This document shows positions 24,398-35,521 of a stretch of DNA of 64,000 nt, one piece after another. Position 1 is the first letter of the stretch. Each line of letters opens with the position of its first letter. The DNA is from Lactiplantibacillus pingfangensis (GTDB taxonomy: Bacteria; Bacillota; Bacilli; Lactobacillales; Lactobacillaceae): assembly GCF_005404945.1 (NCBI RefSeq), contig NZ_BJDG01000008.1:51350-115349 (forward strand), read 5' to 3'. Under the pieces are notes generated by a model. The model saw only the letters and a program-made list of their open reading frames with translations. It made no database searches and was not told the origin of the DNA. The position numbers and the translations under genes are program-made.

Positions 24398-25252
24398 ATG
24401 GCAAATATACAATGGTATCCCGGACATATGGCTAAAGCGATTCATCAGGTGGAGGATAAGCTCCATTTGGTCGATTTAGTCTTTGAGCTCGTTGACGCGC
24501 GGATTCCTGAAGCTTCACGGAACCCAGCAATTGAAAAAGTCATTAAAAATAAACCCAAGCTCGTCATCATGACGAAGAAGGATCTCGCTGATCCACAAAT
24601 GACTGCGGCTTGGGTCGCCCATTATAAGGCCCAAGGGCAAGTGGCGATTGCGGTCGATTCACGTAATCGTAATACGGCTAAACAGATTACGGATGCGGCG
24701 ACGACAATGTTGGCTGACAAAATCGCCAAGATTGAAGCGCGCGGCATTACGAATCGGGCGGTTCGTGCCGTTTGCGTTGGGGTACCCAATGTTGGTAAAT
24801 CAACCTTACTGAATCACATCGTGAATAAGAAGATCGCCCAAGTTGGTGACCGTCCCGGTGTCACGAAGAGTCAGCAATGGCTGAAAGCGTCCAAAAAATT
24901 GGAACTCTTAGACACACCAGGGATTCTCTGGCCTAAATTTGAGGACCCAATCGTGGGCACTAAGTTAGCGGTCACGGGTGCCATCAAGGAAAATATCTAT
25001 CCGAATGATGACGTGGCGCTGTATGCCTTGACCTTCTTTAAAACGTATCATCCCGATCAGTTGGTCGCCCGTTACCATGTGACCCCCGATCAACTCGATT
25101 TGAGCGAACCGGAGCTACTCGTTGCAATGACTCAAAATGTTGGGATGCGCGATGACTGGGAACGGTTCTGTGTGGCGTTCTTACTAGATATTCGTAAAGG
25201 GCGTTTAGGCCGCTTTACTTTAGACTTGACTGGGGCGCAACCAGATGCCTGA
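24398..25252 (+). CDS. rbgA: Ribosome biogenesis GTPase RbgA (YlqF)
   Basis: A circularly permuted GTPase for late 50S assembly. Here G4 (TKKDLAD) precedes G1 (GVPNVGKST) and G3 (DTPGIL). The N-terminal [11 protein letters not shown] is the YlqF signature and the C-terminus holds an RNA-binding helical domain. At 284 residues the length is standard. It overlaps rnhB by 8 bp, the usual rbgA-rnhB pair of Firmicutes. AAAGGAATTG upstream gives a rather long RBS spacing of about 12 bp. Confidence 0.95.
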   Translation: MANIQWYPGHMAKAIHQVEDKLHLVDLVFELVDARIPEASRNPAIEKVIKNKPKLVIMTKKDLADPQMTAAWVAHYKAQGQVAIAVDSRNRNTAKQITDAATTMLADKIAKIEARGITNRAVRAVCVGVPNVGKSTLLNHIVNKKIAQVGDRPGVTKSQQWLKASKKLELLDTPGILWPKFEDPIVGTKLAVTGAIKENIYPNDDVALYALTFFKTYHPDQLVARYHVTPDQLDLSEPELLVAMTQNVGMRDDWERFCVAFLLDIRKGRLGRFTLDLTGAQPDA

Positions 25253-26006
25253 GTATACCGTGGCGGACTATCAGCGCTTATTGGCAGTGCAGCCGAGTGA
25301 TGCTGTGCTGCAGGCAGCTCAAGCCGATCCGCGTAAAGGTGTGCAACAAGCGTATCGACGCTATTTGAAACGGGCCGAAAAACAAGCGCAATTACTGGCA
25401 CGTTTCAATCAACATATGTCTTTAGAGCGCGAGTTTTGGCAGGCTGGTGGGCAATATGTTGCCGGGATTGATGAAGTTGGTCGTGGGCCATTAGCCGGGC
25501 CAGTCGTTACGGCCGCCGTGGTCTTGCCGCGTGACTTCGACCTGGTTGAGGTCAATGATTCTAAACAGTTGACCGCCCAAAAGCGGGCCGAACTGATGCC
25601 CAAGATCTTGTCGGAGGCAGTGTCGGTGAGTCTCGGTGTGGCGGATGCGCCAACGATTGATCGCCTAAATATTTATGAAGCAACGCGGGTGGCGATGTGC
25701 CAGGCCGTTGAAAATTTGACGGTCACGCCAACGTTATTGCTAGTCGACGCCATGCAGATTCCGCTACCCATTCAGCAAAATCGGCTAATTAAGGGTGATG
25801 CTAAGAGCGCCAGCATTTCCGCGGCGAGTATCGTGGCTAAGGTCGCCCGTGACCACTTGATGGTCATGTACGATCAAGTCTATCCCGGTTATGATTTTGC
25901 CGATAACATGGGTTATGGTACCGCGAAACATCTGGCAGGCTTACGAGAATTAGGCGTGACCCCGATCCATCGCCATTCTTTTTCACCGGTGCGAGACGCA
26001 GAATAA
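25245..26006 (+). CDS. rnhB: Ribonuclease HII
   Basis: Removes ribonucleotides and RNA from RNA-DNA hybrids. It has an N-terminal extension (about 60 residues) and then the RNase HII core: [16 protein letters not shown] with the first Asp/Glu, [20 protein letters not shown] and [21 protein letters not shown]. At 253 residues it matches the bacillar RNase HII. It overlaps the end of rbgA and is followed by dprA. Confidence 0.95.
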   Translation: MPEYTVADYQRLLAVQPSDAVLQAAQADPRKGVQQAYRRYLKRAEKQAQLLARFNQHMSLEREFWQAGGQYVAGIDEVGRGPLAGPVVTAAVVLPRDFDLVEVNDSKQLTAQKRAELMPKILSEAVSVSLGVADAPTIDRLNIYEATRVAMCQAVENLTVTPTLLLVDAMQIPLPIQQNRLIKGDAKSASISAASIVAKVARDHLMVMYDQVYPGYDFADNMGYGTAKHLAGLRELGVTPIHRHSFSPVRDAE

Positions 26007-26045
26007 ACCCGTTTGCGTAGTTGTGCCTTAAAGAGGTGACAACAC

Positions 26046-26912
26046 ATGCAGTTACGGAGTTTATTGATTCGGCTTCACTTGGCCGAGGGAATCGGGTATG
26101 CTGGGATGGCAAAAGTGTTACACAGTTGTTTACGACAGCATCGGGTTTTAACGACCGTTGCCGAACTGACTAAGGCGGCTCACTTATCGACTGCGGATGC
26201 GCGGCGGTTCCGTGCGGACTGGGAGAGTGCGCGGTTTAATCAGGCCGTGGCCCGTCATCAGGAATTACAAATTTTAACAATCTTGGATACTGATTATCCC
26301 ATAACACTAATGGAAAGCTTCCAGCCACCATTAGTGTTATTTTTGCAAGGAAAACGCCAATTGCTGGCGACACCGCAGTTAGCAATCGTCGGTGCGCGCC
26401 AAGCGAGTCCGTATGCCGCGCGTTGTGTGGCACAGTTGCTGGAGCCATTGGCAGGTAGTGGGCTTACGATTATTAGTGGGTTGGCACACGGCACCGACAG
26501 TTGTGCCCATCGTCAGGCGCTACGGGTTAAGTTACCCACGATTGGGGTGATTGGGACGGGGCTGGATGTGGTTTATCCACGTCAAAATAAAGACTTACAA
26601 CGAGAAGTTGGTCAGGTTGGCTTACTAATTAGTGAGTATCCACTCGGCAGTGCACCGGCTCGCTACCACTTTCCGGAGCGTAACCGGATCATTGCCGGCT
26701 TGTGTGCCGCACTGGTTGTCGTGGAGGCCCGTGAACATTCTGGGAGCTTAATTACGGCCAACTTGGCGTTACAAAACAACCGCAATGTCTTAGCAGTCCC
26801 CGGTCCAATTGATGCCCCGATGTCCGTTGGTTGTAATCAATTAATCTTAGCGGGAGCCAAACCAGTACTAAATTCGCGACATATAATAGAAGAGATTTAT
26901 CACAAAATTTGA
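26046..26912 (+). CDS. dprA: DNA processing protein DprA
   Basis: Loads RecA onto incoming single-stranded DNA during natural transformation. The Rossmann-type core is complete: AIVGARQASPYAARCV, IISGLAHGTDSCAHRQAL, VIGTGLDVVYP, LISEYPLG, FPERNRIIAGL and GSLITANLAL. At 288 residues it is intact. No late-competence machinery lies in the window. The rnhB-dprA-topA order is the standard Firmicute arrangement. Confidence 0.95.
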   Translation: MQLRSLLIRLHLAEGIGYAGMAKVLHSCLRQHRVLTTVAELTKAAHLSTADARRFRADWESARFNQAVARHQELQILTILDTDYPITLMESFQPPLVLFLQGKRQLLATPQLAIVGARQASPYAARCVAQLLEPLAGSGLTIISGLAHGTDSCAHRQALRVKLPTIGVIGTGLDVVYPRQNKDLQREVGQVGLLISEYPLGSAPARYHFPERNRIIAGLCAALVVVEAREHSGSLITANLALQNNRNVLAVPGPIDAPMSVGCNQLILAGAKPVLNSRHIIEEIYHKI

Positions 26913-27001
26913 CAAGACTTAACTTTTGAAATATGATTACATGGATTTGCAAGAGCAAATGCCCCAAATAATCATGATCAAAAGCGTAAGGAGCTGATCA
27001 A

Positions 27002-29164
27002 GTGGCTGCTAGTACAACCAAAGCCAAGCAGGCGGCAACAAAGAAGCCTAGTACCCGAAAACCAGCCAAGAAGACCGCAACGAAGCGGCGCACTCGACAA
27101 ACGGGGAAAAAATTAGTGATCGTCGAATCACCATCAAAAGCAAAAACGATTGAAAAATATTTAGGCCGTTCTTATAAGGTCGTGGCCAGTTTAGGTCATA
27201 TTAGAGATTTACCAAAAAGTAAAATGGGTGTCGATGTCGACAATAATTATGATCCCCACTACATTTCGATTCGTGGTAAGGGTGATGTGATTAAAGGGTT
27301 ACGCCGTGAAGCAAAAAAGGCCAAAGCCGTTTATCTCGCATCTGACCCGGACCGTGAAGGTGAAGCCATTGCCTGGCACTTATCTTACCTATTGGGCTTA
27401 GACCCGAAAGATAAGAACCGCGTGGTCTTCAACGAAATTACGAAGGATACGGTTAAGAATGCCTTCAAGGAACCACGCTCGATTGATATGGATTTGGTCG
27501 ATGCCCAACAAGCGCGTCGAATCCTAGACCGATTAGTCGGTTATTCGATCAGTCCATTGTTGTGGAAGAAGGTCAAAAAAGGTCTCTCTGCCGGCCGGGT
27601 ACAATCAATTGCGTTAGATTTAATCATCCAACGTGAAAAAGAAATCAAAGCATTCGTACCGCAGGAATATTGGACGATTGAAAGTGAGTTCCAAAAGGGC
27701 CGGTCGAAATTTATGGCGAGCTTCTATGGCACCCATGGGAAGAAACAACCGTTAGATGATAATGACGCCGTTCAAAAGATTTTAGGCCAACTCGATCGCA
27801 AAGGCGATTTTGACGTGGTTAAAGTCGTCAAGAAGGAACGGAAACGTTTCCCAGCACCGCCTTTTACGACGTCAACCATGCAACAGGATGCGAACCGTAA
27901 GCTAAACTTCCGGACGCGTAAGACGATGATGGCGGCCCAGCAATTGTATGAAGGGATTAACGTTGGTGGTAAAGAAGGTAGCGTCGGGTTAATTACCTAT
28001 ATGCGGACCGACTCAACCCGAATCTCCTCAATTGCCAAGCATGAAGCGTCACAGTTCTTGCACAAAGAATATGGTGCCGAATACGCCGCGACGAAGCCGG
28101 TCAAAGGCAAGTTACCAGAAGGCGCGCAAGATGCCCATGAAGCGATTCGGCCGTCATCCGTCTTCCGGACGCCTGCAAGTATTAAAGACTACTTGTCGAA
28201 AGATCAATTCCGTTTGTACCAATTAGTTTGGTCACGTTTTGTTGCCAGTCAGATGACCCCAGAAGTCTTAGACACGATGGCCGTTACGATTGATCAAAAT
28301 GACGTGCAATTCCGGGCCAATGGGTCGAAAACGAAATTTGCCGGTTTCACGAAGATTTATGATAAGACGGAAAAGAATAACGTGCTGCCTGATTTAGCCG
28401 AGGGCGATGTGGTCAAGCTCAGCAAGACTGATCCACAACAACATTTCACTCAGCCACCGGCACGCTACTCCGAAGCCAACTTGATTAAGGCGTTGGAAGA
28501 AAATGGAGTTGGACGCCCATCCACGTATGCCCCAACCTTGGATACGATTCAACGGCGCTACTACGTGAAATTAGAGGCGCGGCGCTTTGTGCCGACTGAA
28601 CTTGGTGAAATTGTCAACGACATCATCTTGGAATATTTCCCGGATGTCGTCAACGTTGGCTTTACCGCCAAACTGGAAGAACAATTGGATGCGACCGAAG
28701 AAGGCGAAGAAGACTGGGTTAAAGTCGTCGATAGCTTCTATCAGCCGTTTTCAAAGGAAGTTACTAAGGCTGAAGAAGGCATGGAGAAAATCCAAATCAA
28801 GGATGAACTTGCCGGCTTCAACTGTGAACTCTGTGGTGCGCCGATGGTAGTTAAGATGGGACGCTATGGTAAGTTCTTTGCCTGTTCGCGTTTCCCAGAC
28901 TGTCGGAATACGAAGCCAATCGTCAAAGAAATTGGCGTCATTTGTCCGCAATGTAAAAAGGGACAAGTCATTGAACGGAAATCAAAGAAGAACCGGCTTT
29001 TCTATGGTTGTTCGCGTTTCCCAGAATGTGACTTCGTTTCTTGGGATAAGCCAATCGGTCGTGATTGTCCAAAAGATGGTCACTTCTTAGTTGAGAAGAA
29101 GGTCAAGGGCGGTAAGCAAGTCCTGTGTCCTAACGGCGATTACAAAGAAAATGTGCAAAAATAA
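27002..29164 (+). CDS. topA: DNA topoisomerase I
   Basis: Type IA topoisomerase relaxing negative supercoils. It begins with a Lys/Thr/Ala-rich extension (about 35 residues) uncommon in shorter homologues. Then come TOPRIM motifs ([18 protein letters not shown] and [14 protein letters not shown]) and the active-site tyrosine in [14 protein letters not shown]. Three C-terminal cysteine-rich zinc elements follow ([16 protein letters not shown], and a degenerate CPKDGH). At 720 residues it is full length. The GTG start follows AAGGAGCTGATCAA. Its terminator lies just after the gene. Confidence 0.96.
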   Translation: MAASTTKAKQAATKKPSTRKPAKKTATKRRTRQTGKKLVIVESPSKAKTIEKYLGRSYKVVASLGHIRDLPKSKMGVDVDNNYDPHYISIRGKGDVIKGLRREAKKAKAVYLASDPDREGEAIAWHLSYLLGLDPKDKNRVVFNEITKDTVKNAFKEPRSIDMDLVDAQQARRILDRLVGYSISPLLWKKVKKGLSAGRVQSIALDLIIQREKEIKAFVPQEYWTIESEFQKGRSKFMASFYGTHGKKQPLDDNDAVQKILGQLDRKGDFDVVKVVKKERKRFPAPPFTTSTMQQDANRKLNFRTRKTMMAAQQLYEGINVGGKEGSVGLITYMRTDSTRISSIAKHEASQFLHKEYGAEYAATKPVKGKLPEGAQDAHEAIRPSSVFRTPASIKDYLSKDQFRLYQLVWSRFVASQMTPEVLDTMAVTIDQNDVQFRANGSKTKFAGFTKIYDKTEKNNVLPDLAEGDVVKLSKTDPQQHFTQPPARYSEANLIKALEENGVGRPSTYAPTLDTIQRRYYVKLEARRFVPTELGEIVNDIILEYFPDVVNVGFTAKLEEQLDATEEGEEDWVKVVDSFYQPFSKEVTKAEEGMEKIQIKDELAGFNCELCGAPMVVKMGRYGKFFACSRFPDCRNTKPIVKEIGVICPQCKKGQVIERKSKKNRLFYGCSRFPECDFVSWDKPIGRDCPKDGHFLVEKKVKGGKQVLCPNGDYKENVQK

Positions 29165-29171
29165 TTAAACG

Positions 29172-29225
29172 TGAAGCGTTATTAAGGTTCGGTTAAAAGC
29201 CAATCCTTGGTAACGCTTTTATTTG
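29172..29225 (+). terminator. Terminator after topA
   Basis: AAGCGTTA (29174-29181) pairs with TAACGCTT (29211-29218), with an inner AAGG/CCTT helix, followed by TTATTT. Confidence 0.75.
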
Positions 29226-29301
29226 TATCAGACCGGGATTTCCGGTATGATTAGCATCAAGTACTATCAAGGGTACTGTTAAATGAAAAGAGGAATTCTG
29301 G

Positions 29302-30636
29302 ATGGCATCAATACCAACAGTTAATGTAATTGGCGCGGGCCTCGCTGGCTCCGAAGCCGCGTGGCAGATTGCGAACATGGGCGTCAATGTGCGGCTTTAC
29401 GAAATGCGGCCGACAAAAATGACCCCGGCCCATCATACGCCTCAATTTGCGGAGTTAGTTTGTACGAATTCACTACGGGCGAACCAGCTCAGTAATGCAG
29501 CTGGCTTGTTAAAGGCTGAGATGCGTCAGCTAGACTCCGTCGTGATGCGTTCCGCGGAACATCATGCGGTCCCAGCCGGTGGGGCACTGGCAGTTGACCG
29601 AGACACCTTCTCACAAGAGATTACGGATCAGATTACGGCCTTAGCCAACGTTGAAGTAATTAACCAAGAGATCACGACGATTCCTGAAGGGATTACCGTG
29701 GTTGCCACTGGCCCACTAACAGCGGCTTCGTTAGCGCAGTCGATTCAAGCGTTCAACGAAGAAGATGATCTGCATTTCTTCGACGCCGCTGCGCCGATTT
29801 TGATAAAAGAGTCAATTGATATGGACAAAGTCTATTTGAAATCACGCTATGATCGTGGTGAGGCTGCCTACCTCAACTGTCCGATGACTGAGGCAGAATT
29901 TGATGTCTTTTATGACGCCTTGATTCATGCCGAAATGGCCGAAGCGCATGATTTTGAAAATTCAGATGTCTTCGAAGGCTGTATGCCGATTGAAGTCATG
30001 GCACAACGTGGTCGTCAAACGATGCTGTTTGGACCCTTGAAGCCAGTCGGATTAGAAGACCCTAAGACGGGCCGGCAACCATTCGCCGTGGTTCAGTTAC
30101 GGCAAGACGATGCCTCTGGTGAGTTGTATAATATCGTTGGCTTCCAGACGCATCTCAAGTGGGGCGAACAAAAACGCGTCTTCGGTCTGATTACAGGACT
30201 TGAAAATGCTGAATTTGTACGTTATGGTGTCATGCATCGCAACACCTTCATGAAGTCTCCGAAACTACTGGAACCCACTTATCAAACGAAGCAACGGCCG
30301 GACTTGTTCTTCGCTGGACAAATGACCGGGGTTGAAGGCTATATTGAGAGTGCCGCCAGTGGAATCGTGGCGGGGATCAATGCCGCGCGTTTGGCATTAG
30401 GCTTAACGCCAGTGGTCTTCCCTGAAGACACGATGATGGGGGCCATGGCCCACTACATCACCCACACCAATGCCAACAATTTCCAACCGATGAATGCGAA
30501 CTTCGGGATTGTGCCCAAGTTGACTAAGCGGATTCGGGATAAACGGGAACGAAATACGGCAGTCTCGGAACGGGCCTTAACAGAACTCACGGCATTTAAA
30601 GCCAATGCCTTAAATTTGACTAAAGTTGACCAATAA
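29302..30636 (+). CDS. trmFO: tRNA uridine-54 C5-methyltransferase TrmFO
   Basis: Makes ribothymidine 54 in tRNA using methylene-tetrahydrofolate and FAD. The N-terminal FAD-binding loop is [14 protein letters not shown], followed by [13 protein letters not shown] (folate/FAD contacts) and [16 protein letters not shown] near the C-terminus. At 444 residues it is standard. It heads the conserved trmFO-xerC-hslV-hslU block, which in Bacillus also ends in codY; no codY is found here. Confidence 0.96.
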   Translation: MASIPTVNVIGAGLAGSEAAWQIANMGVNVRLYEMRPTKMTPAHHTPQFAELVCTNSLRANQLSNAAGLLKAEMRQLDSVVMRSAEHHAVPAGGALAVDRDTFSQEITDQITALANVEVINQEITTIPEGITVVATGPLTAASLAQSIQAFNEEDDLHFFDAAAPILIKESIDMDKVYLKSRYDRGEAAYLNCPMTEAEFDVFYDALIHAEMAEAHDFENSDVFEGCMPIEVMAQRGRQTMLFGPLKPVGLEDPKTGRQPFAVVQLRQDDASGELYNIVGFQTHLKWGEQKRVFGLITGLENAEFVRYGVMHRNTFMKSPKLLEPTYQTKQRPDLFFAGQMTGVEGYIESAASGIVAGINAARLALGLTPVVFPEDTMMGAMAHYITHTNANNFQPMNANFGIVPKLTKRIRDKRERNTAVSERALTELTAFKANALNLTKVDQ

Positions 30637-30658
30637 TCAGGATACTTAATTGTGTTTT

Positions 30659-30699
30659 CCTCCAGACTTTGCTAAAGTAGCAACGAATGGAGGTTTTTT
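30659..30699 (+). terminator. Terminator whose 3' arm is the xerC ribosome binding site
   Basis: CCTCCA (30659-30664) pairs with TGGAGG (30688-30693), with an inner TTGCT/AGCAA helix, and six Ts follow. TGGAGG is also the xerC RBS, 8 bp before its TTG start, so the hairpin could both end trmFO transcripts and hide the RBS. Confidence 0.65.
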
Positions 30700-30701
30700 G
30701 A

Positions 30702-31613
30702 TTGGCAGAATCTGAATTAGACTTATTTTTAAAGTATATCCGCGTGGAGCGTCAATATTCAGAAGAAACCGCTGAGGCCTACCATGAAGATATTCAAGCC
30801 TTTCACGATTTTTTAGCGGCGAATGGCGGCGCCAAAGCGTATACTAAAGTTGACCACTTGGATGTGAACGTTTACTTGAGTTCACTCTATGACCGGCACT
30901 TAACGCGTAACTCGATTGCGCGTAAGGTGTCCAGTCTCCGGTCCTTTTACAACTTTCTCGTGAAAAATGATCTCGCTAAGTTGAATCCGTTCGTGTACGT
31001 GCAATTAAAAAAGCACGCGCCACGCTTGCCGCGGTTCTTTTATCAAAAAGAACTGGACGTCTTATTTAAGACCGTCTATGCAGATGATTCAGTGATGGGC
31101 ACCCGCAATGCCGCGCTGTTAGAAGTGTTGTATGGCACCGGCATTCGTCTGAGTGAGTGTGTGAACTTACAACTGGCAGACGTCGACTTCGATCTTAAAA
31201 TGATGTTGATTCGTGGGAAAGGTGACAAGGAGCGCTATGTGCCGTTTGGTCGCTATGCCGCCCATGCCCTGCGTCAGTATTTTGAGAGTTGCCGGACACC
31301 CGTGATGGCCCAGTATGAGCAAGTCCATCAAACGGTGTTCATTAATCGTCACGGCGGACCAATTACGGGTAAAGGCGTGGAATACGTCTTGAATCAGCTG
31401 GTGAAGAAAAGTAGTTTAACGGCGGATATCCACCCGCATATGTTGCGGCATACGTTCGCCACTCAGATGTTGAACAATGGGGCGGATCTACGGACCGTCC
31501 AAGAACTATTAGGTCATACGAGCCTATCAACCACGCAAATTTATGCGCACGTGACTAAGGAACATTTACAACAAGATTATCGAAACTTTTTTCCCCGCGC
31601 AACGCGGAAATAA
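30702..31613 (+). CDS. xerC: Tyrosine recombinase XerC
   Basis: Resolves chromosome dimers at dif with XerD. It has an N-terminal SAM-like domain (EYIRVERQYSEETAEAYHED-type helices), then the catalytic set: Arg in YGTGIRLSECVNL, Lys in RGKGDKERYVPF, HMLRHTFATQML, LGHTSLSTTQIY with the nucleophilic Tyr. At 303 residues all residues are present. The start is TTG behind TGGAGG. It lies 14 kb from the dif site in this window. Confidence 0.95.
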   Translation: MAESELDLFLKYIRVERQYSEETAEAYHEDIQAFHDFLAANGGAKAYTKVDHLDVNVYLSSLYDRHLTRNSIARKVSSLRSFYNFLVKNDLAKLNPFVYVQLKKHAPRLPRFFYQKELDVLFKTVYADDSVMGTRNAALLEVLYGTGIRLSECVNLQLADVDFDLKMMLIRGKGDKERYVPFGRYAAHALRQYFESCRTPVMAQYEQVHQTVFINRHGGPITGKGVEYVLNQLVKKSSLTADIHPHMLRHTFATQMLNNGADLRTVQELLGHTSLSTTQIYAHVTKEHLQQDYRNFFPRATRK

Positions 31614-31628
31614 CTAAGGAGCGTTTTT

Positions 31629-32171
31629 ATGACAGTAAAATTTGAAGCAACTACAATTTGTGCCGTCCGTCAAAATGGTCACAATGCGATGGCCGGCGAT
31701 GGCCAAGTCACAATGGGTGAAAAGGTCGTCATGAAGGGCACGGCTCACAAGGTCCGTCGGATTTATAATAATGAAGTGGTCGTCGGCTTTGCTGGGAGTG
31801 TCGCGGATGCCTTTAACTTGGAAGAACGTTTTGAAAAGAAACTTAACGAGTTTTCTGGCAATTTACAACGTTCGGCCGTTGAACTTGCCCAAGAATGGCG
31901 GAGTGACCAGGCACTGCAAAAGTTAGAAGCCTTACTCATCGTCATGAATAAGGACGAGATGTTGCTGGTTTCTGGGAGTGGTGAAGTCATCAGTCCAGAT
32001 AACGACGTTTTAGCGATCGGTTCAGGGGGCAACTTCGCCTTAGCGGCTGCCCGTGCCATGCAAGATCACGCTAAAGACATGAGTGCTAAAGAAATTGCTG
32101 AAGCCGCCATCAATTTGGCTGGTGACATTGATATCTTTACGAACCACAACGTTATTTCAGAAGAATTATAA
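31629..32171 (+). CDS. hslV: ATP-dependent protease subunit HslV (ClpQ)
   Basis: Proteasome-like peptidase of the HslUV complex. The N-terminal region [13 protein letters not shown] contains the threonine pair of the processed active site, and [18 protein letters not shown] follows. At 180 residues it is standard. It is 15 bp after xerC and 15 bp before hslU, clearly one operon. Confidence 0.95.
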   Translation: MTVKFEATTICAVRQNGHNAMAGDGQVTMGEKVVMKGTAHKVRRIYNNEVVVGFAGSVADAFNLEERFEKKLNEFSGNLQRSAVELAQEWRSDQALQKLEALLIVMNKDEMLLVSGSGEVISPDNDVLAIGSGGNFALAAARAMQDHAKDMSAKEIAEAAINLAGDIDIFTNHNVISEEL

Positions 32172-32186
32172 AAAGGAGCAACCTCG

Positions 32187-33608
32187 ATGGAAATGATAAA
32201 TAAGACCCCGAAACAAATCGTGTCCGACCTTGATAATTACGTCATTGGTCAAGGCGCCGCTAAAAAAGCCGTCGCCATCGCTTTACGGAATCGGTATCGG
32301 CGGATGGAATTGTCAGCTGATATGCAAGAAGAAATTACCCCGAAAAATATGTTAATGATTGGGCCAACCGGGGTTGGGAAGACTGAAATCGCTCGGCGTT
32401 TGGCTAAGATTGTTAAAGCGCCCTTTGTTAAGGTAGAAGCGACTAAGTTTACCGAAGTCGGCTACGTTGGTCGAGATGTTGAATCAATGGTCCGTGATTT
32501 AGTTGATATTTCAATTGAAATGGAAAAAGCCCAGGCCTACTCAAATGTGCGGTCATCTGCTGTTCGTGAAGCCGACAAACGCTTAGTCAAACTACTCGTG
32601 CCTGCTCAGAAAAAGCAAACCAAGTCAAATGGTAATGATTTCCAAAGCATGATGAGCATGATTAATCAGATGCAACAGACGGGGCAAATGCCGACAGCCG
32701 ACAACAACGATAATGAAGAAGTGACGGATGATATTCGTAACTCGCGCTTATCGGTTTCCGATCAACTGAAGAATGGCTTATTGGAAGACTCCGAAGTCAC
32801 GATTGAAATGGATGATCCCCAACAAGCCGCGGCTGGAAACAATAACATGCTTGGTCAGATGGGGATTGATTTAGGCGATACTTTAGGCCAAATCATGCCC
32901 AAGAAGCGAATCAAGCGCTCAATGCCCGTTTCAGAAGCGCGTGAGATCTTAGTCAAGGAAGAATCAGAAAAGTTAGTCAACAGTGCTGATATTTATCATG
33001 ACGCGATCGTTCGGGCCGAAAATACCGGGATTATCTTTATTGATGAAATTGATAAGATTACTGGTGGTGGGCAACAAAACTCTGGTGAAGTGTCACGTGA
33101 AGGGGTTCAACGGGATATTTTACCAATCGTCGAAGGCTCACAAATTTCAACCAAGTATGGTCCGATTAACACTGACCACATTCTCTTCATTGCTTCCGGG
33201 GCATTTGCTGAAAGTAAGCCAAGTGATTTGATTGCGGAACTTCAAGGACGTTTCCCAATTCGGGTCGAATTAGATGACTTGAGCAAGGAAGACTTTGTCA
33301 AGATTTTAACAGAACCTAAGAACGCATTAATCAAGCAATATATCGCCTTGATTGGCACGGATAACATCAAGGTCACCTTTACGATCGAAGCCATCGAAGC
33401 GATTGCTGAGATTGCCTATAAGGTTAACCATGAAACGCAAAACATCGGTGCTCGGCGTTTGCACACCGTCTTAGAAAAGTTATTGGAAGAATTGCTATAT
33501 GAAGGCCCAGATATGGAAATGGGTGACGTGACAATTACAGAAAATTACGTCAATGAACGGATTGGGAATATTGCTAAAGACAAGGATCTCAGTCGTTACA
33601 TTCTTTAA
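32187..33608 (+). CDS. hslU: HslU (ClpY) unfoldase ATPase
   Basis: AAA+ ATPase that feeds substrates to HslV. Walker A is IGPTGVGKTEIARRL, Walker B is GIIFIDEIDKI, and sensor 2 is NIGARRLHTVLEKLLEELLY. The I-domain (about 130-240) contains a Met/Gln/Asn-rich stretch (MMSMINQMQQTGQMP). At 473 residues it ends DLSRYIL, the tail that docks into HslV. It is in an operon with xerC and hslV. Confidence 0.96.
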   Translation: MEMINKTPKQIVSDLDNYVIGQGAAKKAVAIALRNRYRRMELSADMQEEITPKNMLMIGPTGVGKTEIARRLAKIVKAPFVKVEATKFTEVGYVGRDVESMVRDLVDISIEMEKAQAYSNVRSSAVREADKRLVKLLVPAQKKQTKSNGNDFQSMMSMINQMQQTGQMPTADNNDNEEVTDDIRNSRLSVSDQLKNGLLEDSEVTIEMDDPQQAAAGNNNMLGQMGIDLGDTLGQIMPKKRIKRSMPVSEAREILVKEESEKLVNSADIYHDAIVRAENTGIIFIDEIDKITGGGQQNSGEVSREGVQRDILPIVEGSQISTKYGPINTDHILFIASGAFAESKPSDLIAELQGRFPIRVELDDLSKEDFVKILTEPKNALIKQYIALIGTDNIKVTFTIEAIEAIAEIAYKVNHETQNIGARRLHTVLEKLLEELLYEGPDMEMGDVTITENYVNERIGNIAKDKDLSRYIL

Positions 33609-33631
33609 TTAAATCAAAGGAGTCAGGGTGA

Positions 33632-34510
33632 ATGACAGTTGAATTAAAAAATGACTTTCTCACGGTCAAGATCAATGAAGCTGGGGCTGAACTCAGCAGT
33701 GTGAAATCAGCAGATGGTATTGAATATATGTGGCAGGCGGACCCTAAATATTGGGGCCGGCACGCACCGGTGTTATTTCCAATTGTCGGTCGGTTAAAGG
33801 ATGATCAGTATACCGTTGCTGGCCAAGCTTATCCAATGGGGCAACACGGTTTTGCTCGCGATCATGAGTTTCGCTTAGTTGCGGAGACGGCAACGAGCGC
33901 CACCTTGGAATTAACGGATAGTAGTGAGACCCGTGCCATTTACCCGTTTGCGTTTCGACTACGCTTGCATTACACGTTAACTGGCCAAGAATTGACAGTC
34001 GGCTACGAAGTCCACAATCCAGCTAACCATGACTTACTGTTCTCGATCGGTGGGCATCCCGCGTTCAACGTGCCATTAGCGTCGTCTACGGGGCGTTTGA
34101 CGGATTATCGACTCACAGTTACGCCAGGGCAGAAGTATCAACATATCCCATTACAGGCGCCGTATAACGATGTGGCGAATGCGACTGAGCTTGATTTGAG
34201 TCAGCCATTACCATTGACACGCGACTTCTTTAAAGACGATGCGGTCATCTTAGGGCTAGATCGGCAAACGACGACCTTGAAATTGAGTTCTGATTTGGAT
34301 GACCATGGCGTGGCGATGACGATTGAAGACGCTCCTTACGTGGGCATGTGGTCACCATATCCCGCGGATGCACCATTCGTTTGTTTGGAACCATGGTGGG
34401 GCATTGCGGACAACGTTGACCATGATGGCCAGTTGAGTCACAAGATGGGAATTAACCAGCTAGCGGCTAATCAGACCTTTAATCAGCACTATGCGATTAA
34501 ATTCTTCTAG
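33632..34510 (+). CDS. Aldose 1-epimerase family protein (LacX-like)
   Basis: A 292-residue galactose-mutarotase-fold protein. Its features are VKINEAGAELSSVKS, PVLFPIVGRLKDD, GQHGFARDHEF, FSIGGHPAFNVPL (catalytic His) and FVCLEPWWGIAD (catalytic Glu). This is the LacX-like subfamily; the sugar is not known. It lies 23 bp after hslU where Bacillus has codY and may be read through from the operon. A terminator follows. Confidence 0.9.
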   Translation: MTVELKNDFLTVKINEAGAELSSVKSADGIEYMWQADPKYWGRHAPVLFPIVGRLKDDQYTVAGQAYPMGQHGFARDHEFRLVAETATSATLELTDSSETRAIYPFAFRLRLHYTLTGQELTVGYEVHNPANHDLLFSIGGHPAFNVPLASSTGRLTDYRLTVTPGQKYQHIPLQAPYNDVANATELDLSQPLPLTRDFFKDDAVILGLDRQTTTLKLSSDLDDHGVAMTIEDAPYVGMWSPYPADAPFVCLEPWWGIADNVDHDGQLSHKMGINQLAANQTFNQHYAIKFF

Positions 34511-34569
34511 TTTTGGACTAATGCGATTGATTTGACCTGATGCTATTGGTAAAAATGAATCTAAATGAG

Positions 34570-34608
34570 TTGTCAGTAACCTTAATTGGGTGCTGGCAAT
34601 TTTTTTGT
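34570..34608 (+). terminator. Terminator after the epimerase gene
   Basis: TTGTCAG pairs with CTGGCAA (one G-U pair) across a long loop, followed by seven Ts. Confidence 0.65.
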
Positions 34609-34721
34609 GGACGGAAATTGCGTTGGAAATGTATGATACTTGTAACATGTTACTTTAACTAAATGTCGAAATTCAACTGCAAACCCAACCACTAGCATAC
34701 CAGCTTCCCGAAAGAAGGCGT

Positions 34722-34752
34722 AAAAAAAGGAGCAATGAAAGTCATCGCTCCC
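34722..34752 (-). terminator. Terminator of plsY
   Basis: On the minus strand GGAGCGATGA pairs with TCATTGCTCC (one G-U pair), followed by seven Ts (plus-strand A run at 34722-34728). Confidence 0.9.
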
Positions 34753-34771
34753 TGAAATCTCGAACAGTTAC

Positions 34772-35389
34772 TTAATGCTGTTTAGCTTGATAACGACGCC
34801 ATCCCAGACCGAAGTGGACCAATGATTCAGTTCCCGCTTTAATCCGGGCAATGTTTGCACGGTGGCGGTAAAAGATGAAAATGGTCAAGGCAACGGCGAC
34901 AATGGATAAAATCCAGTCTTGGTAATAGAAAATCGCAATCAAACTGACTAACGTGAGCGAAGCCATACTAGCGACACTCACCATGCTTGTCAAATAAACC
35001 AAGGTGAACATAATGGCACTGGCAATCAAGAAGAACTGCCAATTATAAGCGAGTAAAATCCCGGCACTGGTTGCCACGGCCTTGCCACCTTTAAATCCAA
35101 TGAACACTGAGAAGGTGTGTCCGAGAATAGCAGCAAGCCCGATCAGTAGGGCATTAACTGGTAAGTGAAAGATTGCTGGTTGCGCAGCAGCCAAAGTACC
35201 CTTTAAGATGTCCATGGCCATAACAACTGTGCCAGCGACGGGTCCCAACACGCGATACGTGTTAGTCGTCCCAATGTTACCACTGCCAGCTTGTCGAATA
35301 TCTGTATGAAAGAAAAGCTTGCCAATAATGACACCCGAAGGAATCGAGCCGAGTAAATAGGCGACGATTAGCATAAGTATGATTTCCAC
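34772..35389 (-). CDS. plsY: Acyl-phosphate:glycerol-3-phosphate acyltransferase PlsY
   Basis: First acylation step of phospholipid synthesis; integral membrane protein with about five helices. Family motifs are [29 protein letters not shown] and [24 protein letters not shown] precedes a GTG at 35389 (N-terminus [15 protein letters not shown]), so the longer open frame to 35431 is not used; this gives about 205 residues. It is divergent from parE. Confidence 0.93.
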   Translation of the reverse strand: MEIILMLIVAYLLGSIPSGVIIGKLFFHTDIRQAGSGNIGTTNTYRVLGPVAGTVVMAMDILKGTLAAAQPAIFHLPVNALLIGLAAILGHTFSVFIGFKGGKAVATSAGILLAYNWQFFLIASAIMFTLVYLTSMVSVASMASLTLVSLIAIFYYQDWILSIVAVALTIFIFYRHRANIARIKAGTESLVHFGLGWRRYQAKQH

Positions 35390-35473
35390 GATTGAAACCT
35401 CCTGCAATAGAGTCAACCAATATTTTAGCATGCTTTGCTAGTTGATGGGTTAGTTTTCCTCAAAAAATTTGTA

Positions 35474-35503
35474 TTGACAAGCAGGGGGCGGAGTCATTAC
35501 AAT
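35474..35503 (+). promoter_or_regulatory. Strong sigma-A promoter P1 upstream of parE
   Basis: TTGACA (35474-35479), 18-bp spacer, TACAAT (35498-35503). Its start point falls on the LexA-type box at 35508-35521. Confidence 0.65.
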
Positions 35504-35507
35504 ATAG

Positions 35508-35521
35508 TGAACGTATGTTCG
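35508..35521. promoter_or_regulatory. LexA/DinR-type SOS box
   Basis: TGAACGTATGTTCG contains the perfect palindrome GAAC-GTAT-GTTC. It fits the Gram-positive LexA consensus CGAACRNRYGTTYG except for the first base, and sits at the start point of P1. Confidence 0.65.
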
